Positions 1 through 11,766 of a stretch of DNA of 64,000 bases are shown piece after piece (the first letter of the stretch is position 1; each line of letters opens with the position of its first letter). The notes under the pieces are model-generated. The model worked only from the letters and a program-made list of their open reading frames with translations, was not told the origin of the DNA and ran no database searches. A program made the position numbers and the translations under genes. The DNA lies in the NCBI GenBank assembly GCA_002964805.2, contig PUDQ02000003.1:3658001-3722000 (forward strand), in the 5' to 3' direction. This DNA is from Trametes villosa. Taxonomy: Eukaryota > Basidiomycota > Agaricomycetes > Polyporales > Polyporaceae.

Positions 1-101
1 GCGACGCGTTCTGCTGCCTGCTCTCGCTCTTCCTGCGAGATGTGCGGAGCTGGGAGACCTTCTTCAAGAACTGGCTCGTCCGACCCTGTGAGTTGTTGTG
101 A
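1..101 (+). CDS. 3' end of an unidentified gene (partial)
   Basis: An open frame enters from the left edge (codon start at base 3) and reads through about 28 residues, including WETFFKNWLVRP, to a stop at 99-101. The bases around 87-95 also form a good GT donor (CT|GTGAGT), so the last exon may instead continue after an intron, with a candidate acceptor near 137 and a stop near 181. The aromatic-rich, helix-like composition looks like protein rather than chance. No family is recognised from so short a piece, and its true end is not settled. Confidence 0.35.
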   Translation, partial: DAFCCLLSLFLRDVRSWETFFKNWLVRPCELL

Positions 102-1400
102 GAACGCCTACGCGCTATTGGAAGGAGATACTTGCCAGCAGCTGTGGCCTCGACTGCGCCGTCTCCGTTGTGCTTCCGTTAGCACTCGGCATCGGGTGCG
201 AGACGAGAGCGTTGAGCGGGAAGAAGAAGAGCAGAAAAACGAAGCCGCGGGATGTATAAGCTGCGAAGATGGAGCAGGTGGAGGACAGCCGGCATGAGGG
301 GAGGACCAACGAGCGTCGTCCCCGCCGTCCAAAATTATGCGGCTGCCCATTCGCCCAATTCCGGGATTCGCGGAGTCCCCGAATGACGACGCGCATCATA
401 CCTTTCCAGCTCCGACACCCCCCGAAGTGCTCGGGTCCCCACACCATCAAGCGGGGACAGATCGGAGCTCGAACGTATAAATACGGGCCTGCAGGCATGA
501 CGTCGCACCTCCTGCGGCCTCGCCTACCCCGCACTTTCAAGTTCCTGCCCAGCTGCGCTGATATTTTGGCGTGCATCACAAACTCTTTGCTGCTCCTGCG
601 ACACGTTTAGATCCGCTATTTTGAACACACGGCCAACTTCCTGGCATGACGACAGCTCCAATCGCTCTGCGTGGCCAGGCACGTGGATCGGCGTTCCTCG
701 CTCTCACCAGGGACTGCCAACGTAGATTGGCTCGTTGGGTGCCGAAGGTGAAAGAAGACAAACCACGTTGGTAGGAAGTCTTTGTGAATGCTGGAACGCG
801 TACTGCAGTTCCGTTGTGAAGTGCGCCGAGTGCGCGTACTGTGTCCCGCTGACGCAGCAATGACATAGGGCCCTTCCAGACAGGTGGGCAAACCAGCAGC
901 TTTGTCGTCGTCATGGCTGTCGTTATGGTGGAATGGCCGGAGCTGGCGGCTGTGAACCCCTCAAACACGCCCCCACAATTCAAAAACCTCTTGGAGTCTG
1001 ATTTCGTTACGCCACATGCTGGGGACATCGTCGTACACGTCTCCGGTACGCCTCACCCGCGGGATTGGACGGCGTTCCTTTGTTGCTCTACCGTGTACCT
1101 ACGCTCTTCGCAGCACTCGGGCAACTAGTCTACATTGAACTCTATGAGCTTTCCCAATAGATGTCTAGCGCGTAGCTTCTAACTCAATCGAATGTATGAT
1201 TATGATCATGGACGCCAACTCTCCATGACGTGATGCTGTAGCCTAACCGTCTTAATGCTCCGGCGCTTGCCGACCTGTGCCTTCTTCTTCCTACGTACAG
1301 TTGTACCGATTCCGTCCTACTCAGCTGCTGCTCAGCCAACTCATCGTCAAACGGGCGTATAACGATAACTGCGCCCAAATTACCTTTCTCGCGGCCCACT
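102..1400. other. intergenic, no gene seen
   Basis: About 1.3 kb without a convincing gene. Open frames here overlap on both strands, lack a consistent exon structure and show no recognisable family. A TATAAATA sequence near 476-483 is TATA-like but has no obvious gene immediately downstream. Confidence 0.5.
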
Positions 1401-2923
1401 ATGCTCTCTCGCGCCGCCAACAAACGGCCAGCAGCCCTGCTGCGAAGCCGGCTTCTCCCACACCGTACGGCAGTCTCCATACCTCGACGGGCGATATCGA
1501 CGAGCCCCTCGGGATGGACGCAGGCGAACCCGCGCGTCTCCACGCTCTTCGGCGTGCTCATGGCCGTCGGGGTCGCGTCAACGGCATACGGCGTGTGCGT
1601 GCCCCGAGCGCGAGTCCGCGGGCGACGACGCTGAAAGTATGTGCGTGTCAAGGTACCAGTTCTACACCACGTTCACCATGTGGCCGCCAGAGGTCCGCGG
1701 CGACCTGCGCGCAGGCATCAAGGCGAAGCACCAGGGCGACCTCGACCTGAGCGTGCGGTATCTCCACCGGTGTGTGCTCAGCAGACTCCTGTCAACGGAC
1801 GAGCCCTCCTAACGCGCTCGTAGAGCATGGCAGACCGCACAAAGCCTCCCCATATCGGCGTTTGCGTACGAACCCCACCTCAAGCTCTCCGGAATCGCCG
1901 TGGTCCTCGCAGAAGCCCTCGAGGGCACGAACCGCCCGCAAGACGCGTACGACACCTACAGCGCCGCGCTCCTCCAGCTGCGCGCCGCGAAAGACCTCAC
2001 CGGCCGCGAGCGCATGCGCGCGGTCGCGATCGCGCACAAGCTCGGGGAGATGGCGGAGATATACCAGCAGGGCCCGGAGGAGGCCGAGCAGTGGCTGACG
2101 TTCGCGGTCGAGGAGACGCTGCGGGTCGTCAAGGACGAGTCCGACGCGGCGAAGGAGAGGCCGAGGGGCGCGGAGGAGCCGAAGGGTGAGGTCGGCGCGA
2201 TGCTGGCGGAGCTTGACCTGCCGCAGTGGGTGAGGAAGATTGATGTGGTCGCGCCGTTGGAGGCGTTGGGCCGGTTCTATGCGCGTGAGGGCAAGAATGA
2301 GTGAGTCCGCTCTATCACGTCCCATAGAATCACGCCTCAACCTGAATGTAGATATGCTGTCACGCTTTACCTCCAAGCAATCGGGATGCTGATGCAACCC
2401 GCGGCAAACCAAAAGAATGCCTCGGTCGAGGACCGTTGCCGAGGTAACCCTCGTTCATGCATTCAATCTATGAGCGAAATGGTATGCTGACCACGTCTCG
2501 CAGGCTCCCAGCTAATGAACAACCTCTCGGACCTCATGGTCCGCGGGCCCCCACCAACCAATCTGAAGTACGCCGAGTCCTGGGCTCTCCAAGCCAAGGG
2601 CGTCATCGAGAAGACGCGCATTCTCCCCGAGGCGCAGCAGGACGCGGAGAGCATGGCGCTCTGCGAGCAGACTCTCGCCGCGGTGCTCTACAATCTGGGC
2701 GCGCTTCTGGAGGTGCGTGCTCGAGGCGATAAAGAGGGACGCGAGCACTAACTGTATGCGGTGTCGGCAGATGGGCGGGAGGTACGATGCGGCGAAGCAG
2801 TCGTTCCAGGAGAGCTTGGAGCAGTCAAAGCGCATTGGTATGCGCGCGGGCACCATGGAGGCGCGGTCGGCCCTCCGGAGATTGGAGCGTGCGGCAAAGG
2901 CTGAGCCAGCTGAGAAGGCGTAA
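1401..2923 (+). CDS. mitochondrial TPR-repeat protein, Mgr3-like
   Basis: Six exons: 1401-1594, 1653-1773, 1834-2300, 2352-2443, 2504-2712, 2771-2923, giving 411 residues. All introns are 51-60 nt GT-AG and keep phase; several have a CTAAC branch site (for example 1808). The N-terminus is basic and Ser/Arg-rich like a mitochondrial presequence. A hydrophobic segment (about residues 48-65) follows, and then helical repeats with alternating Ala/Leu/Tyr as in tetratricopeptide repeats. This is the layout of fungal Mgr3-type proteins. In yeast Mgr3 is an inner-membrane adaptor that helps feed substrates to the i-AAA protease Yme1. The TPR and membrane assignment is firm; equivalence to Mgr3 is inferred from architecture only. 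Confidence 0.8.
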
Positions 2924-3291
2924 CGGACGAGTAGTCCACATGCTGGAGTACGCGGTACCCAGACCGCAGTACCTGCGTATATGCGGTCTTACATACTGTA
3001 TAGAAGCTGCACGGGGCCTACGTAGGGCGACGTGATGGTCATAGCAGCTGTTGCCTCGGAAACCAGCGGCACCTTCATCGACGTCCATGACGAGCAGAGC
3101 TGGGACTCCAGGCGGTACTGTATCTTAAACGATCTTGGTGGAACACGCCTAGCTAGGTTAAATCTATGACATCGTCCGGGTCGTACTTTACTCTCTTCAG
3201 TGTCGTCTCTCGCTTCACTGGCGACACGTGAGGCTGTTTATGCTGCTTGCTCAGAGTAAGCTTCCACTGTGAAGAACGCATCCGTTGGAGG
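2924..3291. other. intergenic between convergent genes
   Basis: Shared 3' flank of the convergent TPR and DUF7918 genes. No gene or repeat seen. Confidence 0.5.
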
Positions 3292-4412
3292 TCAGCCATG
3301 TCCCTCCATCAGCATAAGCATAAGCCGTCCCACACTCACATCGTCCTCGTCGTCGCTAAGCTCGATGACGTCTTGAACTTCAGGCTCCTGCCGAGACTGA
3401 CCGGCGCGCCCACCGGACGATGTTGGCTCTTCCTTCACGCCGCCAAGGGCAGACGAAGGACCTGCTCGAGTTTTGCGTTCTTGCTTAGGAACGTGCAAGG
3501 GCATGATTGCGTCCGCTTGTAACAGCGCTGCATGCGAATTCCCGTCAGATCTTACCGTACATAGCAAGTCGATAGGAACGCACCTGCAGGCCGGTAGCGG
3601 AAGACGAAGGTCACGTACGGCCCGTCCTTACGATTCAGCAGCTTGCACGACCTCTGCCCGCGCTCGCGCCCACCGCGTTTGACCGGATCGCCCAGGCTGC
3701 AGGAGCAGACGTCTCACCGTCAGCGGCTCTGAGTAGTATCAGCAGATAGCAGCGGACGCACGTCACGCAGTGCGCGCCCGCCTTCTTAGTACGTTCGTGC
3801 ACGGCGCCGACGCCCGCGAACAGGGCAGGTCTGAACGGCTTCGCACGCGTCTCGGGGCGAATGTGGCACACGCGCAGCTCGATCGTGCCCAGTCCGTTTA
3901 GTGTCGCCGCGGCGGTGTCGTCGTTATCTGCGCGGGGAGACGAGTGAGCGTTCGGTGTCTAGTATGGCGGGAAAACCGCGCTGCGCAGTCGGGGCGCACC
4001 GGTCGTCTGGAGGTCCGCAAACTGGAAGGGGCGGTAAGTGTCTGCAGTCGTGCGCACGCCCATCCGCGAGCCGTCCTGCCCCGGGCCGCAGATCTTGCCC
4101 GGGACGCGCACCCCGTCGACGTATGTGCGTGCGCTGAAGTGGTGGCCGCTGTCGCCGAGGTCTTGCCAGTGTACGGTGAACCGCTGCGAAAATCGGTCAG
4201 AATACGACGTCTCCAGAGAAAGCATCACAGGTAGTAGACTGTGCATGCTAGATGACAGGGGCCGGAGAATTACTCACCTTGCCACTTTCGCTGGGGATGA
4301 AGCAAGTTATGGTTCGCCCTTTGTTGTCGGCGCTGTCGACTTCCGTTCTGTACTCGGTGATCCGCCTCTCGTGGGCGTCGGTGATCCAAGCCTCATAGCC
4401 TCTGTGTAGCAT
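3292..4412 (-). CDS. DUF7918 domain protein with C-terminal acidic SIM-like tail
   Basis: Five exons on the minus strand: 4278-4412, 4000-4183, 3762-3927, 3584-3696, 3292-3527 (277 residues). The spliced product follows the DUF7918 pattern common in Agaricomycetes: an AWITD-like opening, ITCFIPSESGKRFTVHW, a YVDGVRVPGK strand, a TYRPFQFA segment, an HERTKKAGAH segment and a late VTFVFRYRP strand. The function of the family is unknown; it looks like an all-beta fold. The tail contains VIELSDDEDD, the form of a SUMO-interacting motif (hydrophobic core followed by acidic residues), after a KQER-type basic stretch. The start at 4412 is chosen because the family begins just before the AWI segment; an in-frame ATG at 4526 is possible. 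Confidence 0.82.
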
Positions 4413-4698
4413 CTCGAAAATGATAACTTGTGCAGGAGATGGTGGTAACGGTTGAAACAATGGACGTGCCCGTAGCGACACTCTGAGTCTTAGTCTACGT
4501 GTGGCGCCACGGTCACATGAGCGCATATACCCACGGATCCTCGGACGTTGTCAGACGCACGCGAACACATCGACACGGAGCGTACATCGCAAAACCAAGA
4601 ATCTATGCTACATACAAGGGCCTCCAGAAGAATCGAGAACGTCCATACTCCTCGTCACTCGGTATCATATCACACACCCCGACGCCTGGGGGCTGCAC
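4413..4698. other. short spacer between two minus-strand genes
   Basis: Promoter side of the DUF7918 gene and 3' flank of the DUF1769 gene. No distinct element recognised. Confidence 0.4.
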
Positions 4699-6393
4699 TC
4701 AGTCGACGTCGCTCCCAGTCCCCTTCTCCTGCACGGGAACCTCATCCTCGGCGGGCTCGATTACGACGCACCAGAGGATGCGGCCCCACGGCCGGTCGGA
4801 GGCCTCGCCCTTCTTGACACGCTCGCAGCACACGAAGCGCACGGGCTGGCCGTCCCAGTACTTCATGACGTCGATCGTGATCCCGCCGGGGAGGCGCAGC
4901 GCTATTCCGTCGTGGCTGAACTGCAGGAAGTCGTAGCAGAAGTCTGTTGTGACCACGTCCTGCTCAAAACAGCAGGATGATCAACTACCGCACTATCCAA
5001 AGTAGGGATGAGGAATGACGCACGTCTGGGCCAAAGATAACTTCCTGCCTCCGCAGCGCGTTCGCGAAGTACGTCCTGCGCTTCGACGGACTGCCCTTGA
5101 GCTTCCCGCCTCCAGGGGTCGCGGGCTGAGCGGCCTTCGTGCAGAGCTGCGACGCGTCGTCGCTCAGCGGGTCTTTGGGCGGGAACTGCGGCGCTGGTGC
5201 GCTGCGCGGGATGCGCTGTTGCCGGAAGTACGGCATCGTCGCGACGAGGGGGGAGAGCGCCCAGGGTTTGGTGCGCGACGCCAGGTCGTGCTCAAGAGTT
5301 GGGTCTATGAAGCTGGCAGTGATGTCGGGGGTGTCAGGGGATGTACCAACAGCCGAAAAGCACTTCGTAACACGCACTTCATGAACTTCAGCGCTGCTCC
5401 GAAACCCCAGGGCAGTTTGAAAGGGCGTTCGAAGACGTTTCCGAAGAGTAGGTCGTCGGCGCTATACTCGCGGAGGAAGCGGCCTGTGTAGGTTGCCAAG
5501 GAAGACCGCCATCATGATGAGTATGGTATTTTATGTTTGGAGCAGGCTTGAATGATGCGTGGGGGGGTTGCCATAGAGGTCCCTCGTGGGTTCGGCGGGA
5601 TTCACCAAGTTTGTGGAAGTGGAACTTAGATCCCAATTTCACTTCCACTCACATGATCGGCGCAGCCTAAGGAGGCGGGGGCGCGAAGGATGGCGCGGAG
5701 AACACGCGTGACCGATCCTTAAAGCGGGTGTGTACATGAAAGCGGCGCTGACGTGCACACGAACGAGGCAGAGGATACAGGCGTGAGCGGTGCGGACTCA
5801 TGCATGACCTGTAATGCGGACCGCGCGCGCACAGGCGCGTAGATAGCGCAGATGTGAACAACGCGGGCGTTGCTGGGGGAGACGTAGGCGCTGTCACGGA
5901 CATGAATGCAGACGAAGTGTCCGCCTCCAGCCCAGAGGTCGAGAACAGTGATGGGCGCGGTGGGCGACTTGGACGGTAACTTCCACATATACTGGGCCCA
6001 CACTTGGGCTTCCACCTCCACTTCCACTGGGCTGATTACACTTCCATATCCTCAGTATATGAACAGCCCCCCTTCCCACACATCGTTCCAACCTCCCTTC
6101 GGGGAGAACGACTGAATTACGCCCCCGAACGAGAGGCTGGTTCACGAGCCTATGTCTGCAGCAGGGCACAGAAGCTACGCACCCTGTACTTGGATACTCC
6201 AGGTCACACCACTCCGTTTCCGGAAGTAGTCGCTGTCCTCCTTGCCGCCTTCCGCGTCGGCGAGACCTTTGATGAAGACCGCGACATCGCCCTCAAACGC
6301 GTCGGAGGATATCCTGACCGGCACGCCAGAGTTGACCTTTAGCGGGACGAGCTCCGACTCGGACGGCCCAGCGAGAACGCGGAGGTACGGCAT
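4699..6393 (-). CDS. DUF1769 fungal conserved protein with a 699-nt first intron
   Basis: Four exons: 6183-6393, 5378-5483, 5024-5312, 4699-4959 (288 residues). The opening MPYLRVLAG, the SDAFEGDVAVFIKG segment, VTWSIQVQG|RFLREYSADDLLFG, the PTLEHDLASRTKPWALSPL block and the C-terminal TTDFCYDF / LRLPGG / YWDGQPVRFVCCER blocks are the signature of DUF1769, a fungal-only family of unknown function. The first exon joins the second in perfect phase (VQG|RFL), but across 5484-6182, a 699-nt intron ten times longer than its neighbours. The other introns are 64-65 nt. The acidic C-terminus after the CVVIE strand is typical. A nuclear or cytosolic role cannot be deduced. Confidence 0.85.
5484..6182 (-). 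other. unusually long intron of the DUF1769 gene
   Basis: GTGCGT donor at 6182 and ACACAG acceptor at 5484. The interior holds an inverted repeat GTGGAAGTG (about 5614-5622) / CACTTCCAC (about 5640-5648) that can form a hairpin, plus further copies of the CTTCCAC word near 6009-6045. No coding exon with family similarity was found inside. An old insertion into a normal-sized intron is the simplest explanation, but clear element ends were not found. Confidence 0.55.
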
Positions 6394-7089
6394 TCTTGGC
6401 GGTACGTCGATGGCAGTGCTGGGTTGATGGTGGTGTCTTGCTTTGTGTTGGTGCGGGGTATGAGGAGACTGTGGAATGAGATCTGAGAGGTTACGGAGGA
6501 GGAGGGGAGAGAGCGACGGAGAGAGGTAGGCCGGCTACGCTCGCAGGGAGGGACAAGAAAAGGTGTGGGTCGCTGCGCGCGGTGGCGGAGGCTGAGGCGC
6601 TCCCACCAAACCTTGCGTCACTTTCAGGCGTCGGGTCGCTCGGCATCTTCCGCTCCCGTCACCGCTCCCCTTCTTTGGAATGCGTGGGCCTGCCAGCCTC
6701 GCCGGATATCTCACCATCCTCGAGCTGTCGCACGACCCGCAGCAACGGCGACAGTGCGCAGTGTGAAACACTGGTCCTATTGGATGGTGTGCAGCGGCCG
6801 GACAGGCTGGTACGGAACTCCGTGCGCACACGGTGTCCTCGGAGAGCCCATCATACGCTATATTTATGTAACGTTAGACGAAATAACGAATGGAATCTGT
6901 CGCGTCCGCAGCCACCGGGAGCCCTCTTGAACCCGTGGTGCAAACATATATACCTGTCGCCGCGGCCGCCACTGGTCGGAGGACGCTAGGGAACACTCGA
7001 AGCCCGGGCCGCTACACTTCGTTCTACATACGTGGGTGAAGATTTCCATGCCCCCGGCATGCAAAGCAAAATGGCCGAAGCTCCTGCAA
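6394..7089. other. intergenic, upstream of the DUF1769 gene
   Basis: The promoter region of the minus-strand DUF1769 gene, including a GA-rich stretch near 6480-6530. No gene seen. Confidence 0.4.
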
Positions 7090-7160
7090 TGCATTAAGGG
7101 GGAATCGAACCCCCGGCGGGTCGATGGCAACGACCCAGGTTACCACTACCCCATTAATGC
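7090..7160 (-). tRNA. tRNA-Gly (anticodon GCC)
   Basis: On the minus strand a complete cloverleaf folds without an intron: acceptor stem GCATTAA/TTAATGC, D arm with GTAGTGGTAA, anticodon stem GGTCG/CGACC around the loop TTGCCAT (anticodon GCC), a four-base variable loop and T arm GGGGG-TTCGATT-CCCCC, with discriminator A (base 7090 complement). The TTCGATT sequence doubles as the internal B box. Confidence 0.95.
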
Positions 7161-9041
7161 CTATACAACCGCTGCCTTGAAAACATCCACAGCCGGTTTG
7201 GGATACCCGGCGCGTACACATAACACAACAACGCGACTACGGAATCCTCAGCGTGTTCCCGCTAGCGCTCGAGGACGACGTCCTCTGCTCCACCACCACC
7301 ACCACGGCATACCCTGTCAGCCACGAAGAAGGACTTGCTGAACTTCCTGCTCGTCGGGCGGCCGGATACTTCAGAATCGGCTTGCTTCCATTCATCGTCC
7401 ACCAGTATTCCAGACGGCTCTGGCTAGATCGGCACGAGCGCATACAGTCACTGCAAAACGTCAATGCATCCCTACTGGTGCTTCGGTCTGTTCTCGGGTG
7501 CCATTAAGCTAATGTTCATTGCAGTACAGTACCTTCTTCCCGCAGACAGGGGCTCTGTAATCTACCGCTACGCGCCCTGGTTCACAGGGTCGCCGTACTG
7601 CCCCTAGACACTCCAAGTTGTATCCCGGAGTCTCTACGACAGCCGCTTCGAAGTAACCCGTGCTTCTTCGCCATACGCTCGGGCATCAATGTCTTCTTTG
7701 CGCTTGGGCTACTCGTGCCTACTTGCTCGTTTCTCTCGTCGCCCACTCAAGCAGCTCTATGATTTCCTCGCTGCAGGCCTCGGCACAAGGTTAAATGACA
7801 AACGAACTGTTGAACGCTACCTCGCTGTCCTTCGTGCGGCCTTTTGCGGCGACGCTATGACGACGATGTACGCTGGGCGACTTCGGCAGCCTGTCTATAC
7901 AAGCATATACGACATGCGCTGGGGAGGGAGACTTGGAACATACTCGCTTTGGTGTATACCTGCTCGGCAGTAAACAAGACGTGTCTCTCTACGACGCCAA
8001 TACTAGGTTCTGCCGCACACATCCTCCAGCTGAAGCGGCAAGCAGGCGCCAAGACGGGCTGAAGCCGGTCTGCGAATATCATGCTGTGTTGTCAAGTCAC
8101 AAGTGTATCAATGCCAATTTGCTTTGTAGCCCTGTGGGTTGGGGCGCACCTTGCTTTCGCCGGCGGCCTTTCAATATACACTCCGTGTTACGCACATTGA
8201 CACTGACAGCACGGAGGCTTTACACAAGTCTATTCGCGACGCCGTCTCCGTCTCCAAGGCGAATAGACAAGGGCGAACGTTGCCTTGGCCTCGTCGCTCG
8301 CCCCTTCCAGGACCTCGGTGAGAACTGAATTGAGCTTCTTGAGGTCTGGAGTCCTGAGCGATCCGTGATGTAGTAACTCCACAAGCGCCCTGAAGCGGCA
8401 GCCGCCCAAAGGCTAAGCTATGCCGGGGACACGAACACTCTGCGAGGGGTCTTTGCTGTTCATGAGACGTTCTTCACCGCGTCGGTCAGGGCCAAGGACA
8501 ACGATGACGAACCTGCAAAGATGAGGAGACCCGGCGGGATTGGCTGGCTGGGCGCGGGGCGTGATGGGAAGCGGATGATACACACGCTCACACACCGCGG
8601 CGAGCGCTGGACGGTCTAGGCCAGGGCGTCGATCACTTTTGGGGAAGGGGGTGCCTGAGCGGGACAGGCCCTGCTCGACGTCTTTCCGGCCCTCGTCGGT
8701 GTCCCCCCTCTTGCCTTTGCCCTCTGCCACCTCAGCCGTGCATCGTCGACGCCGCTCGACCTCACGGCCGCTCGTGCCAGCCGATACCCAGCCATACGCA
8801 AGCTCAAGGTTCGTTCGCCCAACTTCAAATAGCGCGCCATCTTCCCCTGTATGCGATCGCGTTCCTAACAATCTCATCTGTTCCGACCGAAACAGCACCG
8901 CCGCCCCTCAAGAGCCCGCCGCAGCGCCCACGCCCACCTCTCCTCAGGACATCTTCCTCGCAGCACCCCCGCACCCGTCATTCCTTCCATCCTCACGCTC
9001 CTTCCTTTCCCTTCTCCCTCTTCGTTCCCCGCCTCTGCCGC
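7161..9041. other. intergenic; pyrimidine-rich promoter at right end
   Basis: About 1.9 kb with only short, unsupported open frames. The last 60 bases (about 8980-9040) are a C/T-rich run just before the DUF7729 start codon, typical of strongly expressed fungal genes. Confidence 0.5.
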
Positions 9042-10575
9042 ATGTTCACGCCACCACCGTCGCCCGAGCCCCGCCGCGTGCAGCACCCGTCGGCTGCACC
9101 GAAGACACCCCCCGCGCCGCTGCGCACGCTCGACGTCCCGGCAGATCCGTTCCTGCGCCCGCACTTCTCCCGCGCGGGCAGCTCTTCGCCAGAGCGCCGG
9201 CCGGACGAGGTAACCGACTCCCCGCTCTCGCCGAAGGAGGGCCCGTTCGCGCACGCGCAGCTCGTCAAGAAACGCACGGGGCGCAGGACACGATGGGCGG
9301 CCGTCCTCATCCCGCTCGTGCTCATACTCGTCGGCCTGTCCACGCGGTACCTTACGCACCCCGCGATCTTTGACGCGCTCCGGCCTCGCTCGGACTGGCA
9401 GAGTTTGGCTGCGTCGGTGAAGACCTGGCAGCCGCACAAGAGGCACCCGGAGCCGGCCACGGACGCGAGCGAAACGATCGTCCTGCCCAGCGGGACATCG
9501 CTGTCCGTGACGCCGTCGGCGAGTGCGGTGCCCACCGCCACGGCCGCGAGCGGCACGCAGGTGCCCGCGTCGCCGCCCCAGCTGCCCGCGCCGTTCCCGC
9601 AGCCGTTCGACGACTCGCTCTCGACGAATTTCACGACGGTCGCGTGCCAGACGTTCTTCACGAACATGACGGAGACGCAGGCGTTCCGCGCCTGCCGCCC
9701 GTTCTCGCTGCTCGTCTCGGACTCGAACGCGTTCATCACAGTGAGTCATTCGATCTCCCTCCTCCTCTGGTGTGGTGTGTTCCTGCGGGTGTACCAGCGG
9801 GTCGGGCGAGGGGCGGCGTGAAAATGGGGTCGCGGTTTGCGACCTCCGTTCCTCGCGGTCGGCCCCCTGATATTTCCGCGGGACACCTTGGGCTGGGGCT
9901 GTCCGATGTGGACGCGAAATCTAACGCGCCCTTGATTGTGATCGAAGCAGAGCCAGCGGAACATCTCCCTCCTGAACACTATTATCTGGGGCACGTGCAA
10001 CACGGACCCGAGCGCGGACCAGTGCGCAGCGAACATGGCGTGGTTCGCGGACACCATCCAGACGCAGTGCAAGGGCGACATCACCGCGAACAACCCGATC
10101 GTCCAGGACGCCGTCGCCGGTAAGCCGTTCCTGTCCGCTCATCGTGGGCGCGCGTACTGACGACCCCGCAGGCCTGGAGGCGTACGCGGTCATGCGCGCG
10201 GCGGCGTGCCAGGTGAACGCGGCGACGAACACGTACTGCTACGTCGACGCCGCGCAGTCGACGCACCCGTCGGACCTGTACCTGTACCAGCTCGCGCTCG
10301 GGCTGCGGCTGCCGAACAAGACGGTGCCGAGCTGCACGCCGTGCGTGCAGACGGTCATGCACACGCTCGTCGCCGACGGCGCGAACCTGACCGCGCTGCA
10401 GAAGACGTACCCCGCCGCGGCGCAGACGGTGAACGGCGCGTGCGGCGGCGAGTTCGTCGCGGCCATGGCGGGCGCCGCTGGTACGAACGGCGCGCGGCAG
10501 GGCGGCGTGGCGAGCGCGGCGTCTGTGTTGACGGCGGGCGCGGCGCTTCTGCTGGGCGCGCTGTTGTCCCTGTAG
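9042..10575 (+). CDS. DUF7729 domain membrane/cell-surface protein
   Basis: Three exons: 9042-9740, 9951-10119, 10172-10575 (423 residues). Intron 1 is 210 nt with a CTAAC branch site near 9921, and intron 2 is 52 nt. The N-terminal 80 residues are Pro/Ser-rich and presumably cytosolic. A transmembrane helix (about residues 88-106, AVLIPLVLILVGL) follows, then a Pro/Ser/Thr-rich stalk and a cysteine-containing domain (VACQTFF, CRPFSLL, TCNTDPSADQC, CYVDAAQS, PSCTPCVQTVM), which matches the fungal DUF7729 pattern. The extreme C-terminus is a hydrophobic Ala/Leu tail like a GPI signal or second membrane segment. This suggests a surface protein; molecular function is unknown. Confidence 0.8.
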
Positions 10576-11766
10576 CCGGACGCCGTGCCATCACGCCCCG
10601 CCACGCCCACGTCCACGCCCATGTCTACACGTCTTATGTGTCATGTAGCGTGCCCATCCCTACATACGTCTCCTTCGGATCTGTCGTCTTCCTCCATCCC
10701 CTGGTTCACCGGCGTCGCGGACTTCTTCACGGTACATACTACCTCATTCGCACCTACGGCTACTCCGGCTTTCCCCCATTCTATCTTCGAGCTCGGCGTC
10801 GAGTGTTGCTTTAGTTTTACGTACTTATACCACCCTGCATGTTTGTGCTAATTTATTGTAGTAGCGTAGCGATCGTGAGATGAGGTCTTCTTTTAAACAT
10901 GGTCGGGCAGCTGCGTTCGGCGCCCGTCTTTCCCTCATGTAGTTGAGACGGATGTGCGAAATGTGGTGTGCGACGCGTGATATCTGGTAGAGTGTCGAGA
11001 TGGTGTGCGGTGTATATCTGCATGTCGGAAGGACGAGAGGTACGTACTGACGTCAACGCAAACGTCGCCAACAGCGGCGAGAGAAGCGCCCAACCCTGGC
11101 CCGTTGTCCCGCGCCCACATTCACATCCTCTGCGTGTCTCCAGATCCATTCTGTGCTCCTCCTCCTGTACACACATTCTCGAAACTTACTGGGCTCAGGG
11201 GTGCTTGCGTTGCCCGAGGAGGTCCGGAAGAATCGTCACCGTCCGAGGCAACCATTTTTCCTGAACCACCGCTGAGCCGTTCGGACGCGCCTCACTCACT
11301 ACCAACTTGAGCAGGATTGGTTATGGTTGGCTAAGCACCACCGCCCGTGTGGTATGTGTCTCCTCAACGGTTCCAGCCACTCATTTCAGCGGCATAGTGG
11401 GTGAGCGAATGCCAGTGCGGGTGCGTGCGTTGCCGACGATGTGGTTCTCACGCCCACCATCTGGAGCAGTGCCACTGCGCCACAGCAGGTTTGTTTGCGC
11501 TCAGTACTGCGCTCACCATCGTCCTCGACCTTCCACATAGCCCAGAATCAGCTTGACATCTCGAAAGGCCATTCGGCACCCTTCAGGCCTCCGGCCTGAG
11601 CAGACTCGGGTGCGGCTGTGTTTCATACCCGAGAGACCCCGGCACGCCATTTTCGCTCGACAGCGCAAGTTACGTTCTCCAACTCAAGCCTCAGTCGATC
11701 GTACAGCATGAACGAGATCAAAATACCCCCGAAGGCCGACCCGTCATCTCTACCGACTGCCACCGC
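10576..11766. other. intergenic between convergent genes
   Basis: 3' flanks of the DUF7729 gene and the small membrane-protein gene. No gene or repeat recognised. Confidence 0.45.

Noticed and set aside
8639..9373. 244-codon frame overlapping the start of the DUF7729 gene
   Set aside because: Out of frame with the DUF7729 protein and composed of Pro/Ser/Arg from the C/T-rich promoter.
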